The position numbers and the translations under genes were made by a program. Positions 35,739-43,923 of a stretch of 64,000 nt of DNA are shown here, one piece after another. The notes beneath the pieces were generated by a model. The model made no database searches and was not told where the DNA came from. It saw nothing but the letters and a program-made list of their open reading frames with translations. Source of the DNA: Thermocatellispora tengchongensis (GTDB lineage Bacteria > Actinomycetota > Actinomycetes > Streptosporangiales > Streptosporangiaceae); NCBI RefSeq assembly GCF_014202315.1, contig NZ_JACHGN010000009.1:93602-157601 (forward strand), given 5' to 3'. Within the stretch, counting starts at the first letter, position 1, and every line of letters starts with the position of its first letter.

Positions 35739-37271
35739 TTGGCACAGTCCACGGGCCCGCAGGCCCCACAGACGGCAGCCGTCGTGCTCGCGACGACCCC
35801 CGCGGCCCGGCTGCCATGCGCGGACGGCACGATCCTCGACCGCCTCGGCGGGCAGCTCGACACCCTGCCGGTGCGCGAGGTCCACGTCGTGGCGCGCACC
35901 TCGGTGCCGGTCGGGCCCGGCCCCGCAGACGGCTCGCGCGGCCTGGTGGAGGACCTGCGCTGCGTGGCCAAGATCGCCCGAGAGTCCACCGGCGCGGTCG
36001 TCATCGTCCCCGGCGACGTGGTCGCCCACACCGAGGCGCTCGCCTCGGTGATCGAGCACCCGGCGCGCGACACCACCGCGCTCGTCTCCGACGCGCCCGG
36101 CCCCGTGCCCGGCGCGGCCCCGCCCGGCGGGCCGCTCACCCCGCCCGTGCGGATCGAGCACGGCCAGGTGGTCTCCGCGGGCAGCTCCTTCCACCACGTG
36201 CCGGCCCCCAACGGGGTCTTCCGCGGGGTCTTACAGGTCGGCGAGGCCGACCTGGGCGGCCTCGCCGAGGTGGCCGACGAGCTGGCCGACCTGGTGCGCG
36301 CGGGCAGGCTCGGCTCGGTCACCGGCGCCGAGGTGGGCGATCTGATCCTGGTGGGGCTGGTGCGCCGGGGCGTCCCGGTACGCGCCTCGCGCCTGGGCGT
36401 GCTGCACTGCGAGCGGGTGAGCGGCGCCGCCGCGGCCGACGCGGCGCTGCGCGGCCTGGCCGAGGTGGACGAGTCCGCCGCCCGCCTCGACGCCGCGATC
36501 AAGCCCGACGACGGCTTCGTGGCCACCTACCTCGTCAGCTCGTGGTCGCGCCACCTGGTCAAGCTGGCGGCCCGGCTCTCGCTCACCCCCAACCAGGTCA
36601 CCGGCATCTCCACCGGGCTGGCGTTCCTGGCCGCGATCTGGTTCTCCGAGGACTCCGCGCGCGGCCGGCTGTACGGCGCGGCGCTGCTGTGCCTGTCGTT
36701 CGTGTTCGACTGCGTGGACGGCCAGCTCGCCCGCTACACCCGGTCCTTCTCCCCGCTCGGCGCCTGGCTCGACGCCACGTTGGACCGGGCGAAGGAGTAC
36801 ATGGTCTACATCGGCCTCGCCGCCGGATACACCGCCGGGGCCGTGGCGATCGGGCCGTGGTGGGGCACCATCTGGACCCTGGCGGTGGCCGCGATGATCC
36901 TCCAGGCGCTCCGGCACATGATCGACTTCTCGTACGCCGGCGCCCGCGCCGACGCCGCCCGCGACGCCGCGGCGCAGACGCCGCTCCCGCCCCGCCCGCT
37001 CGCCGACCCCGGCGACGCCCCCTACGCCGGCCCGCCGCCCGGCCCCGCGGGCGACAGCGGGCTCCTGCGCCTGGCGCGCGGCCTGGACCGCCGCCAGGCC
37101 ACCCGCATGCTGAAGAAGGCGATCGTGCTGCCGATCGGCGAGCGCATGGCCCTCATCGCGGTCACCGCGGCCCTGTTCGACGCGAAGGTCACCTTCCTGG
37201 CGCTGCTGTGCTGGGGCGGCCTCGCCGCCGTCTACACCCTGACCGGGCGGATCGCGAGGTCCCTGTCATGA
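35739..37271 (+). CDS. CDP-alcohol phosphotransferase with NTP-transferase-like N-terminus
   Basis: A 510-residue membrane enzyme that joins a CDP-activated alcohol to a second alcohol with loss of CMP. The catalytic signature is complete: FDCVDGQLARYTRSFSPLG followed by AWLDATLD (about 325-350), giving all four aspartates. Six or so helices surround it (about 285-510), interrupted by an Ala/Pro-rich cytoplasmic loop (about 410-445). Residues 1-270 resemble a nucleotidyltransferase fold, but the normal LAAGxGxR loop is VLATTPAARLP, so it may only bind nucleotides. TTG 35739 follows GGGAG. Related domain pairs occur in inositol-phosphodiester synthases of archaea. Confidence 0.87.
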   Translation: MAQSTGPQAPQTAAVVLATTPAARLPCADGTILDRLGGQLDTLPVREVHVVARTSVPVGPGPADGSRGLVEDLRCVAKIARESTGAVVIVPGDVVAHTEALASVIEHPARDTTALVSDAPGPVPGAAPPGGPLTPPVRIEHGQVVSAGSSFHHVPAPNGVFRGVLQVGEADLGGLAEVADELADLVRAGRLGSVTGAEVGDLILVGLVRRGVPVRASRLGVLHCERVSGAAAADAALRGLAEVDESAARLDAAIKPDDGFVATYLVSSWSRHLVKLAARLSLTPNQVTGISTGLAFLAAIWFSEDSARGRLYGAALLCLSFVFDCVDGQLARYTRSFSPLGAWLDATLDRAKEYMVYIGLAAGYTAGAVAIGPWWGTIWTLAVAAMILQALRHMIDFSYAGARADAARDAAAQTPLPPRPLADPGDAPYAGPPPGPAGDSGLLRLARGLDRRQATRMLKKAIVLPIGERMALIAVTAALFDAKVTFLALLCWGGLAAVYTLTGRIARSLS

Positions 37272-37293
37272 CCCACCGCGCCGGGGGGAGAAG

Positions 37294-37917
37294 ATGATCT
37301 CCGTGGACATGATTCCGGTCCCGCACAGCAGGCTCGTGGCCTACCGCGACGACGGGCCCCTGTCCCGCGGCATGGGCATGATCGTCGCCGGGCAGCTCCC
37401 GCCGCTGCCGCCCGCGCTGGCGGGCGCCTTCGTGACCGCCGTGCTGCTGCTCGTCGGCGTGGCCGGCACCGAGGGCCTGGCGGTGTTCGCCCCCGCGGTC
37501 GCGCTGCTGCTGGCCGGGCCCGGCAGCTCCCACGCCCACGACGGGCGGCTCGACTGGCTGGTGCCGCCGATCCTGCGGCTCACCGAGTACGTCTTCGTGG
37601 CCGCGGTCGGCTTCGCGCACGACGTGCCGCCGTTCGTGATCGTCCTGGTGCTCGGCGCCATGGCCTTCCACCACTACGACGTGGTCTATCGGCTGCGGCA
37701 GAAGGTCTACCCGCCGCCCTGGCTGGCCACGCTCGGCCTCGGCTGGGAGGGCCGCATGCTCCTGGTGGCCCTGGCCGGGCTCGCCGGCATGGTGACCCCG
37801 GTGTACCTGTTGCTCACGGCGTACCTGTGGGGCCTGTTCGCCTGGGAGAGCCTGACCTGCTGGCTGGCCGCCCCCAGAACGGGGCTGGACGCGGCCGACT
37901 TGGGCGCTGAGGATTAA
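37294..37917 (+). CDS. DUF5941 membrane protein
   Basis: A 207-residue integral membrane protein with about five hydrophobic helices (for example PALAGAFVTAVLLLVGVAG, PFVIVLVLGAMAFHH and LLVALAGLAGMVTPVYLLL). The conserved-looking HHYDVVYRLRQK loop lies between helices. It corresponds to the DUF5941 family that in other actinomycetes follows or is fused to a CDP-alcohol phosphotransferase. It starts 22 bases after that gene here and is probably its membrane partner. Biochemical role unknown. Confidence 0.75.
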   Translation: MISVDMIPVPHSRLVAYRDDGPLSRGMGMIVAGQLPPLPPALAGAFVTAVLLLVGVAGTEGLAVFAPAVALLLAGPGSSHAHDGRLDWLVPPILRLTEYVFVAAVGFAHDVPPFVIVLVLGAMAFHHYDVVYRLRQKVYPPPWLATLGLGWEGRMLLVALAGLAGMVTPVYLLLTAYLWGLFAWESLTCWLAAPRTGLDAADLGAED

Positions 37918-38061
37918 TACAATCTCAGCTCCCGGCTAACGGGCGATTACACGATCACGACCTGAAGGCAACTAACCTTTGGGCCTACGAAGTCACGCTT
38001 GGACGCCGACCGGGGTGGAGTTGAGCGCCACGGTAGGCAACGCTCGGATGAGGAGTGCACG

Positions 38062-38796
38062 TTGCTGGGAATGGTGCTGGCCGCCGGGGCCGGGAGACGC
38101 CTGCGGCCCTACACCGACACGCTGCCCAAGGCGCTGGTGCCGGTCGACGGCGACACCACGATCATGGACATCTCGCTGCGCAACCTCGCCGCGGTGGACC
38201 TCCGTGACGTCGTCGTCATCATCGGCTACGCCGCGCAGGCCGTCCACGACCGCAAGGACGAGCTGGAGCGGCGTCACGGCGTGAAGCTCACCCTCGTGCA
38301 CAACGACAAGGCCGAGGAGTGGAACAACGCCTATTCCCTGTGGTGCGCGCGCGACTACTTCGAGCAGGGCGCGCTGCTCGTCAACGGCGACACCGTCCAC
38401 CCCCACTCCGTGGAGGAGACCCTGCTCGCCGCGCCCGCCGAGACCGACATCCTCCTCGCGGTGGACGACGTGAAGACCCTGGGCGAGGAGGAGATGAAGG
38501 TCACCCTCTCGCCCGAGGGCGACCTGCGCCGCATCACCAAGCTGATGGAGCCCGCCGAGGCGTACGGCGAGTACATCGGGGCCACGCTGATCCGCCCCGG
38601 CGCCGCCGCGCGGCTGGCCGACGCGCTGCAGGCCACCTTCGAGCGCGACCCGCAGCTCTACTACGAGGACGGCTACGCCGAGATGGTCGCGCGCGGCGAG
38701 CGCATCGCCGTCGCCCCGATCGGCAAGGTCGAGTGGGTCGAGGTGGACAACCACGAGGACCTGGCCAAGGCCAGGGAGATTGCATGCCGATACTAG
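38062..38796 (+). CDS. Sugar/polyol-phosphate nucleotidyltransferase
   Basis: A 244-residue enzyme expected to make a CDP- or other NDP-activated alcohol. It opens directly with the signature GMVLAAGAGRRLRPYTD and the lysine in TLPKALVPV. The metal-binding aspartate is in LLVNGDTVH and the second in VEVDNHEDLAKA. It resembles the phosphocholine/inositol-1-phosphate cytidylyltransferase branch. TTG 38062 with AGGAG six bases upstream was preferred to the longer frame from 37999, whose codons look non-coding. It overlaps the next gene by 13 bases. Confidence 0.87.
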   Translation: MLGMVLAAGAGRRLRPYTDTLPKALVPVDGDTTIMDISLRNLAAVDLRDVVVIIGYAAQAVHDRKDELERRHGVKLTLVHNDKAEEWNNAYSLWCARDYFEQGALLVNGDTVHPHSVEETLLAAPAETDILLAVDDVKTLGEEEMKVTLSPEGDLRRITKLMEPAEAYGEYIGATLIRPGAAARLADALQATFERDPQLYYEDGYAEMVARGERIAVAPIGKVEWVEVDNHEDLAKAREIACRY

Positions 38797-39842
38797 CCAG
38801 GATGCTCCCGGCGCCGCTGATGATGGAGGTGCGCCGGGGAGCCATCGCACAGCTCGGGCCGCTGCTCGCCGACAGCCGGGTGGCGACCTCCGGCCGGGTC
38901 GCCGTGGCGGTGGGCGCCGCCCAGGGCGACAAGATCTCCGGCGTGGTCGCGGCCACGCTGGGCGAGGCCGAGGTGTTCCGGGTGCCCGACGGGTCGGTGG
39001 ACGCCGCGGTCACCCTCGGCGGCGACCTGCGCAAGGGGGCGTACGAAGCGGTCATCGGAATCGGCGGCGGCAAGACCATCGACGCGACCAAGTACGCCGC
39101 GTCGCTGGCCGGCATCCCGATGGTGGCCATCGCCACCAACCTGTCCCATGACGGCATCTGCTCGCCGGTCGCGTCGCTGGTGCACGAGGGCGGCAAGGGC
39201 TCCTTCGGCGTGCCCATGCCGCTGGCGATCATGGTGGACCTCGACTACGTGCACGACGCGCCGGCGTCGCTCGTACGGGCCGGGATCGGCGACGTGGTCA
39301 GCAACCTGTCGGCGATCGAGGACTGGCAGCTCGGCGCGGCCGAGCGCGGCGAGCCGATCGACGGCCTGGCCTGCTCCATGGCCCGCACCGCGGCCGAGGC
39401 GGTGATCGGCCGCAGCGACTCGATCGAGTCCGACGCGTTCCTCACCGTCTTGGCCGAGTCGTTGATCCTCTCTGGTATGTCAATGGTCATCGCTGGTTCA
39501 TCTCGGCCATCCAGCGGCGGCGACCATGAGATCCTGCATGCCGTGGACCAGCTTTTTCCGGGCACCTCCAACCACGGCGAGCTCGCCGGGATCGGAGCCG
39601 CCTTCTGCTTCTATCTCAGGGACGACAGGTCCCGTCTCGACCAGGTCGTCGAGTGCCTGCGCCGGCACGAGCTGCCCGTCACCCCCGGTGACGTGGGGCT
39701 GAGCGAGGAGGAGTTCACCGCCGCGGTGATGCTGGCGCCCTCCACCCGGCCGGGGCGCTACACGATCCTGGAGCACCTGAGACTGTCCGAGCCCGAGGCG
39801 AGGGAGCGGGTGGAAGGCTATGTCCGGGCCGTCGGTCGCTGA
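38784..39842 (+). CDS. Glycerol-1-phosphate dehydrogenase-like enzyme (AraM/EgsA family)
   Basis: A 352-residue iron-containing-alcohol-dehydrogenase-fold protein of the group that reduces dihydroxyacetone phosphate to sn-glycerol-1-phosphate. Key segments are AVIGIGGGKTIDATKYAA (NAD site), NLSHDGICSPVASL, and the metal ligands in SSGGDHEILHAVD and GTSNHGELAGIG. It overlaps both neighbours (13 and 23 bases), so it acts with the nucleotidyltransferase before it and the CDP-alcohol phosphotransferase after it. The exact polyol phosphate cannot be read from sequence; a dehydroquinate-synthase-type activity is much less likely. Confidence 0.85.
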   Translation: MPILARMLPAPLMMEVRRGAIAQLGPLLADSRVATSGRVAVAVGAAQGDKISGVVAATLGEAEVFRVPDGSVDAAVTLGGDLRKGAYEAVIGIGGGKTIDATKYAASLAGIPMVAIATNLSHDGICSPVASLVHEGGKGSFGVPMPLAIMVDLDYVHDAPASLVRAGIGDVVSNLSAIEDWQLGAAERGEPIDGLACSMARTAAEAVIGRSDSIESDAFLTVLAESLILSGMSMVIAGSSRPSSGGDHEILHAVDQLFPGTSNHGELAGIGAAFCFYLRDDRSRLDQVVECLRRHELPVTPGDVGLSEEEFTAAVMLAPSTRPGRYTILEHLRLSEPEARERVEGYVRAVGR

Positions 39843-40587
39843 GCTGAGGGTGGTCGCGCAGCCGCAGACCACCATGGACCGGCGCAGCGGCGAGCACTGG
39901 GCCGGGCTGCTCTACATGCGCCGCATCTCGGTGTACGTCACCTGGGCGCTGGCCAAGACCCCGATCACGCCCAACCAGACCACCGGGCTGATGATCCTGT
40001 TCGGGCTGCTCGCGGGCGCGGTGCTGGCGCTGCCCGGCCTTTGGGCGGCGCTCGGCGCCGCGCTGCTGGTGCAGGTCTACCTCCTGCTCGACTGCTCCGA
40101 CGGCGAGCTGGCCCGCTGGACCGGCCGCACCTCGATCACCGGCGTCTACCTCGACCGGGTGGGCCACTACTTCGCCGAGGCCGCGCTGCTGATCGGGCTG
40201 GGGTTCCGGGCCTCGGCGACCCTGCCCGACTGGTACACCGTGCTCGGGTTCGCCGCCGCGCTCGGCGCCATCCTGATCAAGGCCGAGACCGACCTGGTGG
40301 ACGTCGCGCGGGCCCGCTCGGGCCTGGTGGCCGCCACCGAGACGTCGGCCGGCCAGTTCCGCTCGCGCGGCCTGGGCCTGGCCCGCAAGGCCGCCGCCGC
40401 GCTGCGCTTCCACCGGATCGTCCAGGCGGTGGAGCTGTCGCTGCTCGCGGTGCTGGCCGCGGTCTGGGACGCCCTGGCGGGCGGCCTGGCCGCCACCCGG
40501 GTGCTGACCGTCGCCTGCGCGGTGGTCGCGGTGGTCCAGCTCGTGTTGCACCTGGTCAGCATCCTCGCGTCGAGGCGGCTGGCATGA
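39820..40587 (+). CDS. CDP-alcohol phosphotransferase, second copy
   Basis: A 255-residue membrane enzyme with about six helices. The signature reads LLLDCSDGELARWTGRTS then ITGVYLDRVGH: the first three aspartates are present, but the fourth, usually the general base, is histidine. A cytoplasmic loop (KAETDLVDVARARSGL) lies between helices 3 and 4. It overlaps the glycerol-1-phosphate-dehydrogenase-like gene by 23 bases, so its alcohol donor is likely the CDP-activated product of that pair. Confidence 0.87.
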   Translation: MSGPSVAELRVVAQPQTTMDRRSGEHWAGLLYMRRISVYVTWALAKTPITPNQTTGLMILFGLLAGAVLALPGLWAALGAALLVQVYLLLDCSDGELARWTGRTSITGVYLDRVGHYFAEAALLIGLGFRASATLPDWYTVLGFAAALGAILIKAETDLVDVARARSGLVAATETSAGQFRSRGLGLARKAAAALRFHRIVQAVELSLLAVLAAVWDALAGGLAATRVLTVACAVVAVVQLVLHLVSILASRRLA

Positions 40588-40798
40588 GCGTGCGGGCCAT
40601 GAGGAACCAACGGGCGCCTCGGCGCGTCGTAACTGGCGGACACCCACTGTTCGGTGGGGGTTTGCTAGCAGTTCGGATACGCTTATTTCCCGGTAAAACT
40701 GGAACAAGGCGCCCCGACGCAACAGCCCGACGATGCAGACTCGGTGATCATGAAAGTATGCTCCGCACCTACCATCGACGCGTCAGGACGATGACGCG

Positions 40799-41674
40799 TT
40801 GAAGATTTCGTGCGTCATCCTCACCATGGGCAACCGGGTCGCCGAACTGGACCGGGCGGTCGAGTCCGCCCTCAGCCAGGCCGACGGCGACGTCGAGGTG
40901 GTGATCGTCGGCAACGGCGCCGACGTGCCCGAGCTGACCGCCGCGCCCCCGCCCGGCAGCACCGTCAAGACCGTGCGCCTGGCCCGCAACACCGGCATCC
41001 CGGGCGGGCGCAACCGCGGCGTCGAGGAGTGCTCCGGCGACGTGGTGATGTTCCTCGACGACGACGGCTGGTACGCCAACCAGAAGGTCGCCGCCCACGT
41101 GCGCGAGCGCTTCGCCACCGAGCCCGACCTCGCCGTCATCTCCTTCCGGGTCATGGACCCCGAAGGCGGCAACGGCCAGCGCCGCCACGTGCCCCGGCTC
41201 CGCGCCGGCGACCCGCAGCGCTCCTCCCCGGTCACCACCTTCCTCGGCGGCGCCTGCGCGATCCGCCGCTCGGCCTTCCTCCAGGTCGGCGGCCTGCCCG
41301 AGCGCTTCTTCTACGCCCACGAGGAGACCGACCTGGCCTGGCGCCTGCTGGGCGAGGGCTACCGCATCGAGTACGACGCCGAGACGGTGATGTACCACCC
41401 GCAGGTGCCCCCCACCCGCCACGCCGACTTCTACCGCCTCAACGCCCGCAACCGCGTCTGGCTGGCCCGCCGCAACCTCCCCTGGCCCCTGGCCGTCCTC
41501 TACCTCCTCGACTGGGTCGTGCTCACCCTCCTGCGCGAACGCTCCGGCATGGCCCTGCGCGCCTGGTTCAAGGGCTTCGCCGAGGGCCTCCGCGAACCCG
41601 CCGGCGAACGCCGCCCCATGGCCTGGCGCACCGCCTGGCGCATGCTCCGCCTCGGCCGCCCCCCGATCGTCTGA
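40799..41674 (+). CDS. Glycosyltransferase family 2
   Basis: A 291-residue GT-A glycosyltransferase. It starts KISCVILTMGNRVAELDRA, has LARNTGIPGGRNRGVEE (a motif common in rhamnosyl/galactofuranosyl transferases), the DDD metal motif in VVMFLDDDGWYA and HEETDLAWRLLGEGY with the catalytic acid. One hydrophobic stretch near the end (LAVLYLLDWVVLTLL) suggests membrane association. The start is TTG without a strong ribosome-binding site. Last gene of the first envelope cluster; a 210-bp gap with no gene precedes it. Confidence 0.88.
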   Translation: MKISCVILTMGNRVAELDRAVESALSQADGDVEVVIVGNGADVPELTAAPPPGSTVKTVRLARNTGIPGGRNRGVEECSGDVVMFLDDDGWYANQKVAAHVRERFATEPDLAVISFRVMDPEGGNGQRRHVPRLRAGDPQRSSPVTTFLGGACAIRRSAFLQVGGLPERFFYAHEETDLAWRLLGEGYRIEYDAETVMYHPQVPPTRHADFYRLNARNRVWLARRNLPWPLAVLYLLDWVVLTLLRERSGMALRAWFKGFAEGLREPAGERRPMAWRTAWRMLRLGRPPIV

Positions 41675-42295
41675 CAGCCGCGGCCCCGGGCCCGCCGCTC
41701 GGACGCCCCCCCTTGGGCCGGCCCACCGCCTGGCGCATGCTCTTGCCTCGTGCGTTGATCCTCTGGAGGGACGGTTCCGCGACGTGAGCCGTTCCGATGG
41801 TCGCGGACCCGGGAAAGGCCGGAACGGCGCCCTCCCGACGACCGGCGAGCCGGGACGGGGCCCGGAGCCGCCGGTCGAATCGCCGCTGCGCACGCGGGTG
41901 CCACCTGTCCCGCCCCGGTGTGCCGGGTGCACCCGCGCCCGGTGCGCCGAAGTGCGCCGGTATGCGGGGGCGTGACCGGTGTGTGTGCGCGGCGGTGGGC
42001 TGTGTGTGGAGGCGGCCGGTGTGCAGCGAGGGGGCCGCCGTAGCAGACGTGGCCGGGCGTGGGCAGACGTGGCCGGGGGTGGGCAGGCGTAGCCCGTGTG
42101 GGTGGCGGTGGCCGGGTGTGGACCCGGTATGCGCGGGGGCCCGGTGTGGGCCGATGTGAGCGCGGGTGGCCGATTTGTGTAGGCGTGGCCGGTGTAGGCA
42201 GGCGTGGCGGGTGTGCGCCGGTTGCGCCCAGTGTGCCGGGTACACCCGCGCCGGCGTGCCGAAGTGCGCACTCGATATACGCAGGTGAGGCCCGG

Positions 42296-42368
42296 TGCCC
42301 TGCGCTGTTCCGCCTTGCCCTGCGCTGTTCCGCCTTGCCCTGCGCTGTTCCGCCTTGCCCTGCGCTGT
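42296..42368. repeat. 20-bp tandem repeat, 3.6 copies
   Basis: TGCCCTGCGCTGTTCCGCCT is repeated perfectly at 42296, 42316 and 42336, with a 13-base partial fourth copy. Confidence 0.95.
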
Positions 42369-42397
42369 GCCCACACCCGTTCGCACCGGGTCCACAG

Positions 42398-42598
42398 CCC
42401 GGTGCGCCGGGCCGCACGGGGCCACGCTTGGGAGCGCCTGGGCGTGCCGGGTTCCGCGGGGTTCAGTCCGGCCGTACCGGGCCGTGCCGGAGACGCAGCC
42501 CGGTGCACCCGGCCGCACGGGGGCCACGCTTGGGAGCGCCTGGGCCTGCCGGGTCGCGCGGGGTTGAGCCTGGGCGTACCGGGCCGTGCCGGGGACGC
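42398..42598. repeat. Tandem duplication of a ~100-bp unit
   Basis: 42398-42497 and 42498-42598 are about 90 percent identical; both contain CCACGCTTGGGAGCGCCTGG and end in GACGCA. The few differences are scattered, so the duplication is not recent. Confidence 0.85.
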
Positions 42599-42618
42599 AT
42601 CCGGTCCACACCCAGTCG

Positions 42619-42713
42619 CACCGGGGCGTGCCGGGCGCACCGGGGCGTGCCGGGCGCACCGGGGCGTGCCGGGCGCACCGGGGCGTGCCGGGCGCACCGG
42701 GGCGTGCCGGGCG
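42619..42713. repeat. 19-bp perfect tandem repeat, 5 copies
   Basis: CACCGGGGCGTGCCGGGCG occurs five times without a mismatch and without spacers. Perfect identity implies recent slippage or selection. Confidence 0.95.
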
Positions 42714-42957
42714 CATATATGGCGCAAACCGAGGCGCACCCCGCACACACCGGGCCTCACGTGCGCATATCGGGGCGCACGCCGGCAGGCCGGGCGCAAC
42801 CGGCGCATCGATCGAGACCGGCCCGCCGGTCGGAGCCGTGGCGCGGGCCTGTTCATCGGCGTTCCCAGCGGCCCTTGTCAGGGCCGGGGCCGGTCGGCGC
42901 GGACCTGTTCGGCGGCCGTGTGGCCGCCTGCGTCAGGGCGGGGGAGGGCCCGCATTG

Positions 42958-42998
42958 ACTTTCCAAGTTGGAATGTGATTGGGTTTCCAACATGGAAA
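42958..42998. promoter_or_regulatory. Two operator-like palindromes over the start of the membrane-protein gene
   Basis: ACTTTCCAAGTTGGAATGT (42958-42976) and TTTCCAACATGGAAA (42984-42998) share TTTCCA-TGGAA arms and have centres 24 bp apart. The second includes the start codon ATG at 42992-42994. They are probable sites for the winged-helix regulator encoded by the second gene of the pair. Confidence 0.65.
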
Positions 42999-43435
42999 GT
43001 GACAGTGCCGAAGGGCTGGCCCTCATCGCCGAAGCCCGTGCGGCCGTCGCCGATCGGCTGATCACTCCGTGGTGGTACCACCCGCTCTACGGACTGCTGA
43101 TCGCCGGTTGCGTGCTCGCGTTCGGGCTCGGCAGCACCGTGCTCAAGATCGGGGGTGTCGTGCTGCTCGTCGTCGGCAGCGCGGCGCTCACCCGCCTCTA
43201 TCGCCGCCTCACCGGGCTGTGGGTGTCCGGCCTGCACGCCGGTCCCGCCGGCCGGTGGATCGGCGCGTGGGGCGCGGTGACGCTCTCGGCCGCCGTCGCG
43301 GCCCTCGGGGTCGGGGCCTTGACCGGCCTGCGGTGGCCGGTGTGGTGTCTGGCGGTGGTGGGGTTCGCCGCCAGCGTCGTCCTGGGCCGTGGGTTCGACA
43401 GCGCACTGCGGGCTCAACTGAGGGCGGGCGCATGA
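42992..43435 (+). CDS. Small membrane protein paired with winged-helix regulator
   Basis: A 147-residue membrane protein starting MESDSAEGLALIAEARAAV, a helical segment before the first TM. Four hydrophobic helices follow (about 34-50, 54-70, 90-110 and 114-132). The frame extends to 42968, but ATG 42992 lies inside the operator-like repeat and is the natural start. It overlaps the regulator gene by ATGA. No known domain was recognised. Pairs of this type (membrane protein plus MarR-like regulator) are common in actinomycetes and are usually autoregulated. Confidence 0.75.
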   Translation: MESDSAEGLALIAEARAAVADRLITPWWYHPLYGLLIAGCVLAFGLGSTVLKIGGVVLLVVGSAALTRLYRRLTGLWVSGLHAGPAGRWIGAWGAVTLSAAVAALGVGALTGLRWPVWCLAVVGFAASVVLGRGFDSALRAQLRAGA

Positions 43436-43761
43436 CCGAGCGGTTCGACGAGGTGGTGCACGCGCCGAACCGGCTGCGGATCTGCGCGCTTCTCGCCGCC
43501 TCGTCCACTGCCGAGTTCGCGGTGCTGCGCGACATTCTCGGCGTGGCCGACTCGGTGCTGAGCAAACATCTGAAGGTGCTGCAGGACGCCGGGTACGTCG
43601 CCATCTCCAAGCCGACCGGCCGAGGCCGGGTGAAGACCTGGGTGAGCCTCACCGCCGAGGGCAGGCGCGCCTATGCCGGGCACGTCCAGGCGCTCAAGAC
43701 ACTTATCGACACTCCGGGCATACCGGTTGGCTCGTCAGAGGCGCCGGACGGCCGGCGCTGA
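43432..43761 (+). CDS. Winged-helix transcriptional regulator
   Basis: A 109-residue single-domain regulator of the HTH_34/MarR-like type. It has PNRLRICALLAA, the recognition region LGVADSVLSKHLKVLQDAGY and the wing ISKPTGRGRVKTWVSLTAEG. ATGA overlap with the upstream membrane-protein gene indicates coupled synthesis. It very likely binds the paired TTTCCA palindromes at the operon start and represses its own operon. Confidence 0.87.
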   Translation: MTERFDEVVHAPNRLRICALLAASSTAEFAVLRDILGVADSVLSKHLKVLQDAGYVAISKPTGRGRVKTWVSLTAEGRRAYAGHVQALKTLIDTPGIPVGSSEAPDGRR

Positions 43762-43923
43762 ATCCGGGCGATCCCGTGTGCTCCGCGGCGATCGGATCGC
43801 CGCGGGTGGCGACCCGACGGAGACCGCGCCAGGGACGGCCGTCCCGCCTTCGATGAGGCAGCGAGAAGATGGCGCGGCCTCACCCCCTTTCCCCGTTCGA
43901 ACAGCCAATGAGGTCTCACTACG

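Larger units (their letters stand above)
41675..42957. repeat. 1.28-kb gene-free minisatellite block
   Basis: No credible gene on either strand. The block consists of degenerate ~20-bp units on GGCxGACGTGGCCGGGxGTG (about 41975-42260, plus strand strongly G/T-rich) and a pair of ~40-bp direct repeats at about 41920-41963 and 42231-42270. Three exact tandem arrays, listed separately, follow. The open frames across it in all phases are artefacts of high GC. Confidence 0.85.

Noticed and set aside
38784-39842. 3-dehydroquinate synthase
   Set aside because: The fold is shared, but the GGDHEILHAVD and NHGELAGIG metal motifs and the CDP-alcohol neighbours fit the glycerol-1-phosphate dehydrogenase branch.
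42619-42713. Five identical 19-bp repeats as a CRISPR array
   Set aside because: The units are contiguous with no spacers, no cas genes are near, and adjacent arrays have different unit lengths.
41784-42957. Several 60-300-residue frames in the minisatellite block
   Set aside because: Frames exist in nearly all phases because stop codons are rare in this GC-rich repeat; compositions follow the repeats and no start signals are present.
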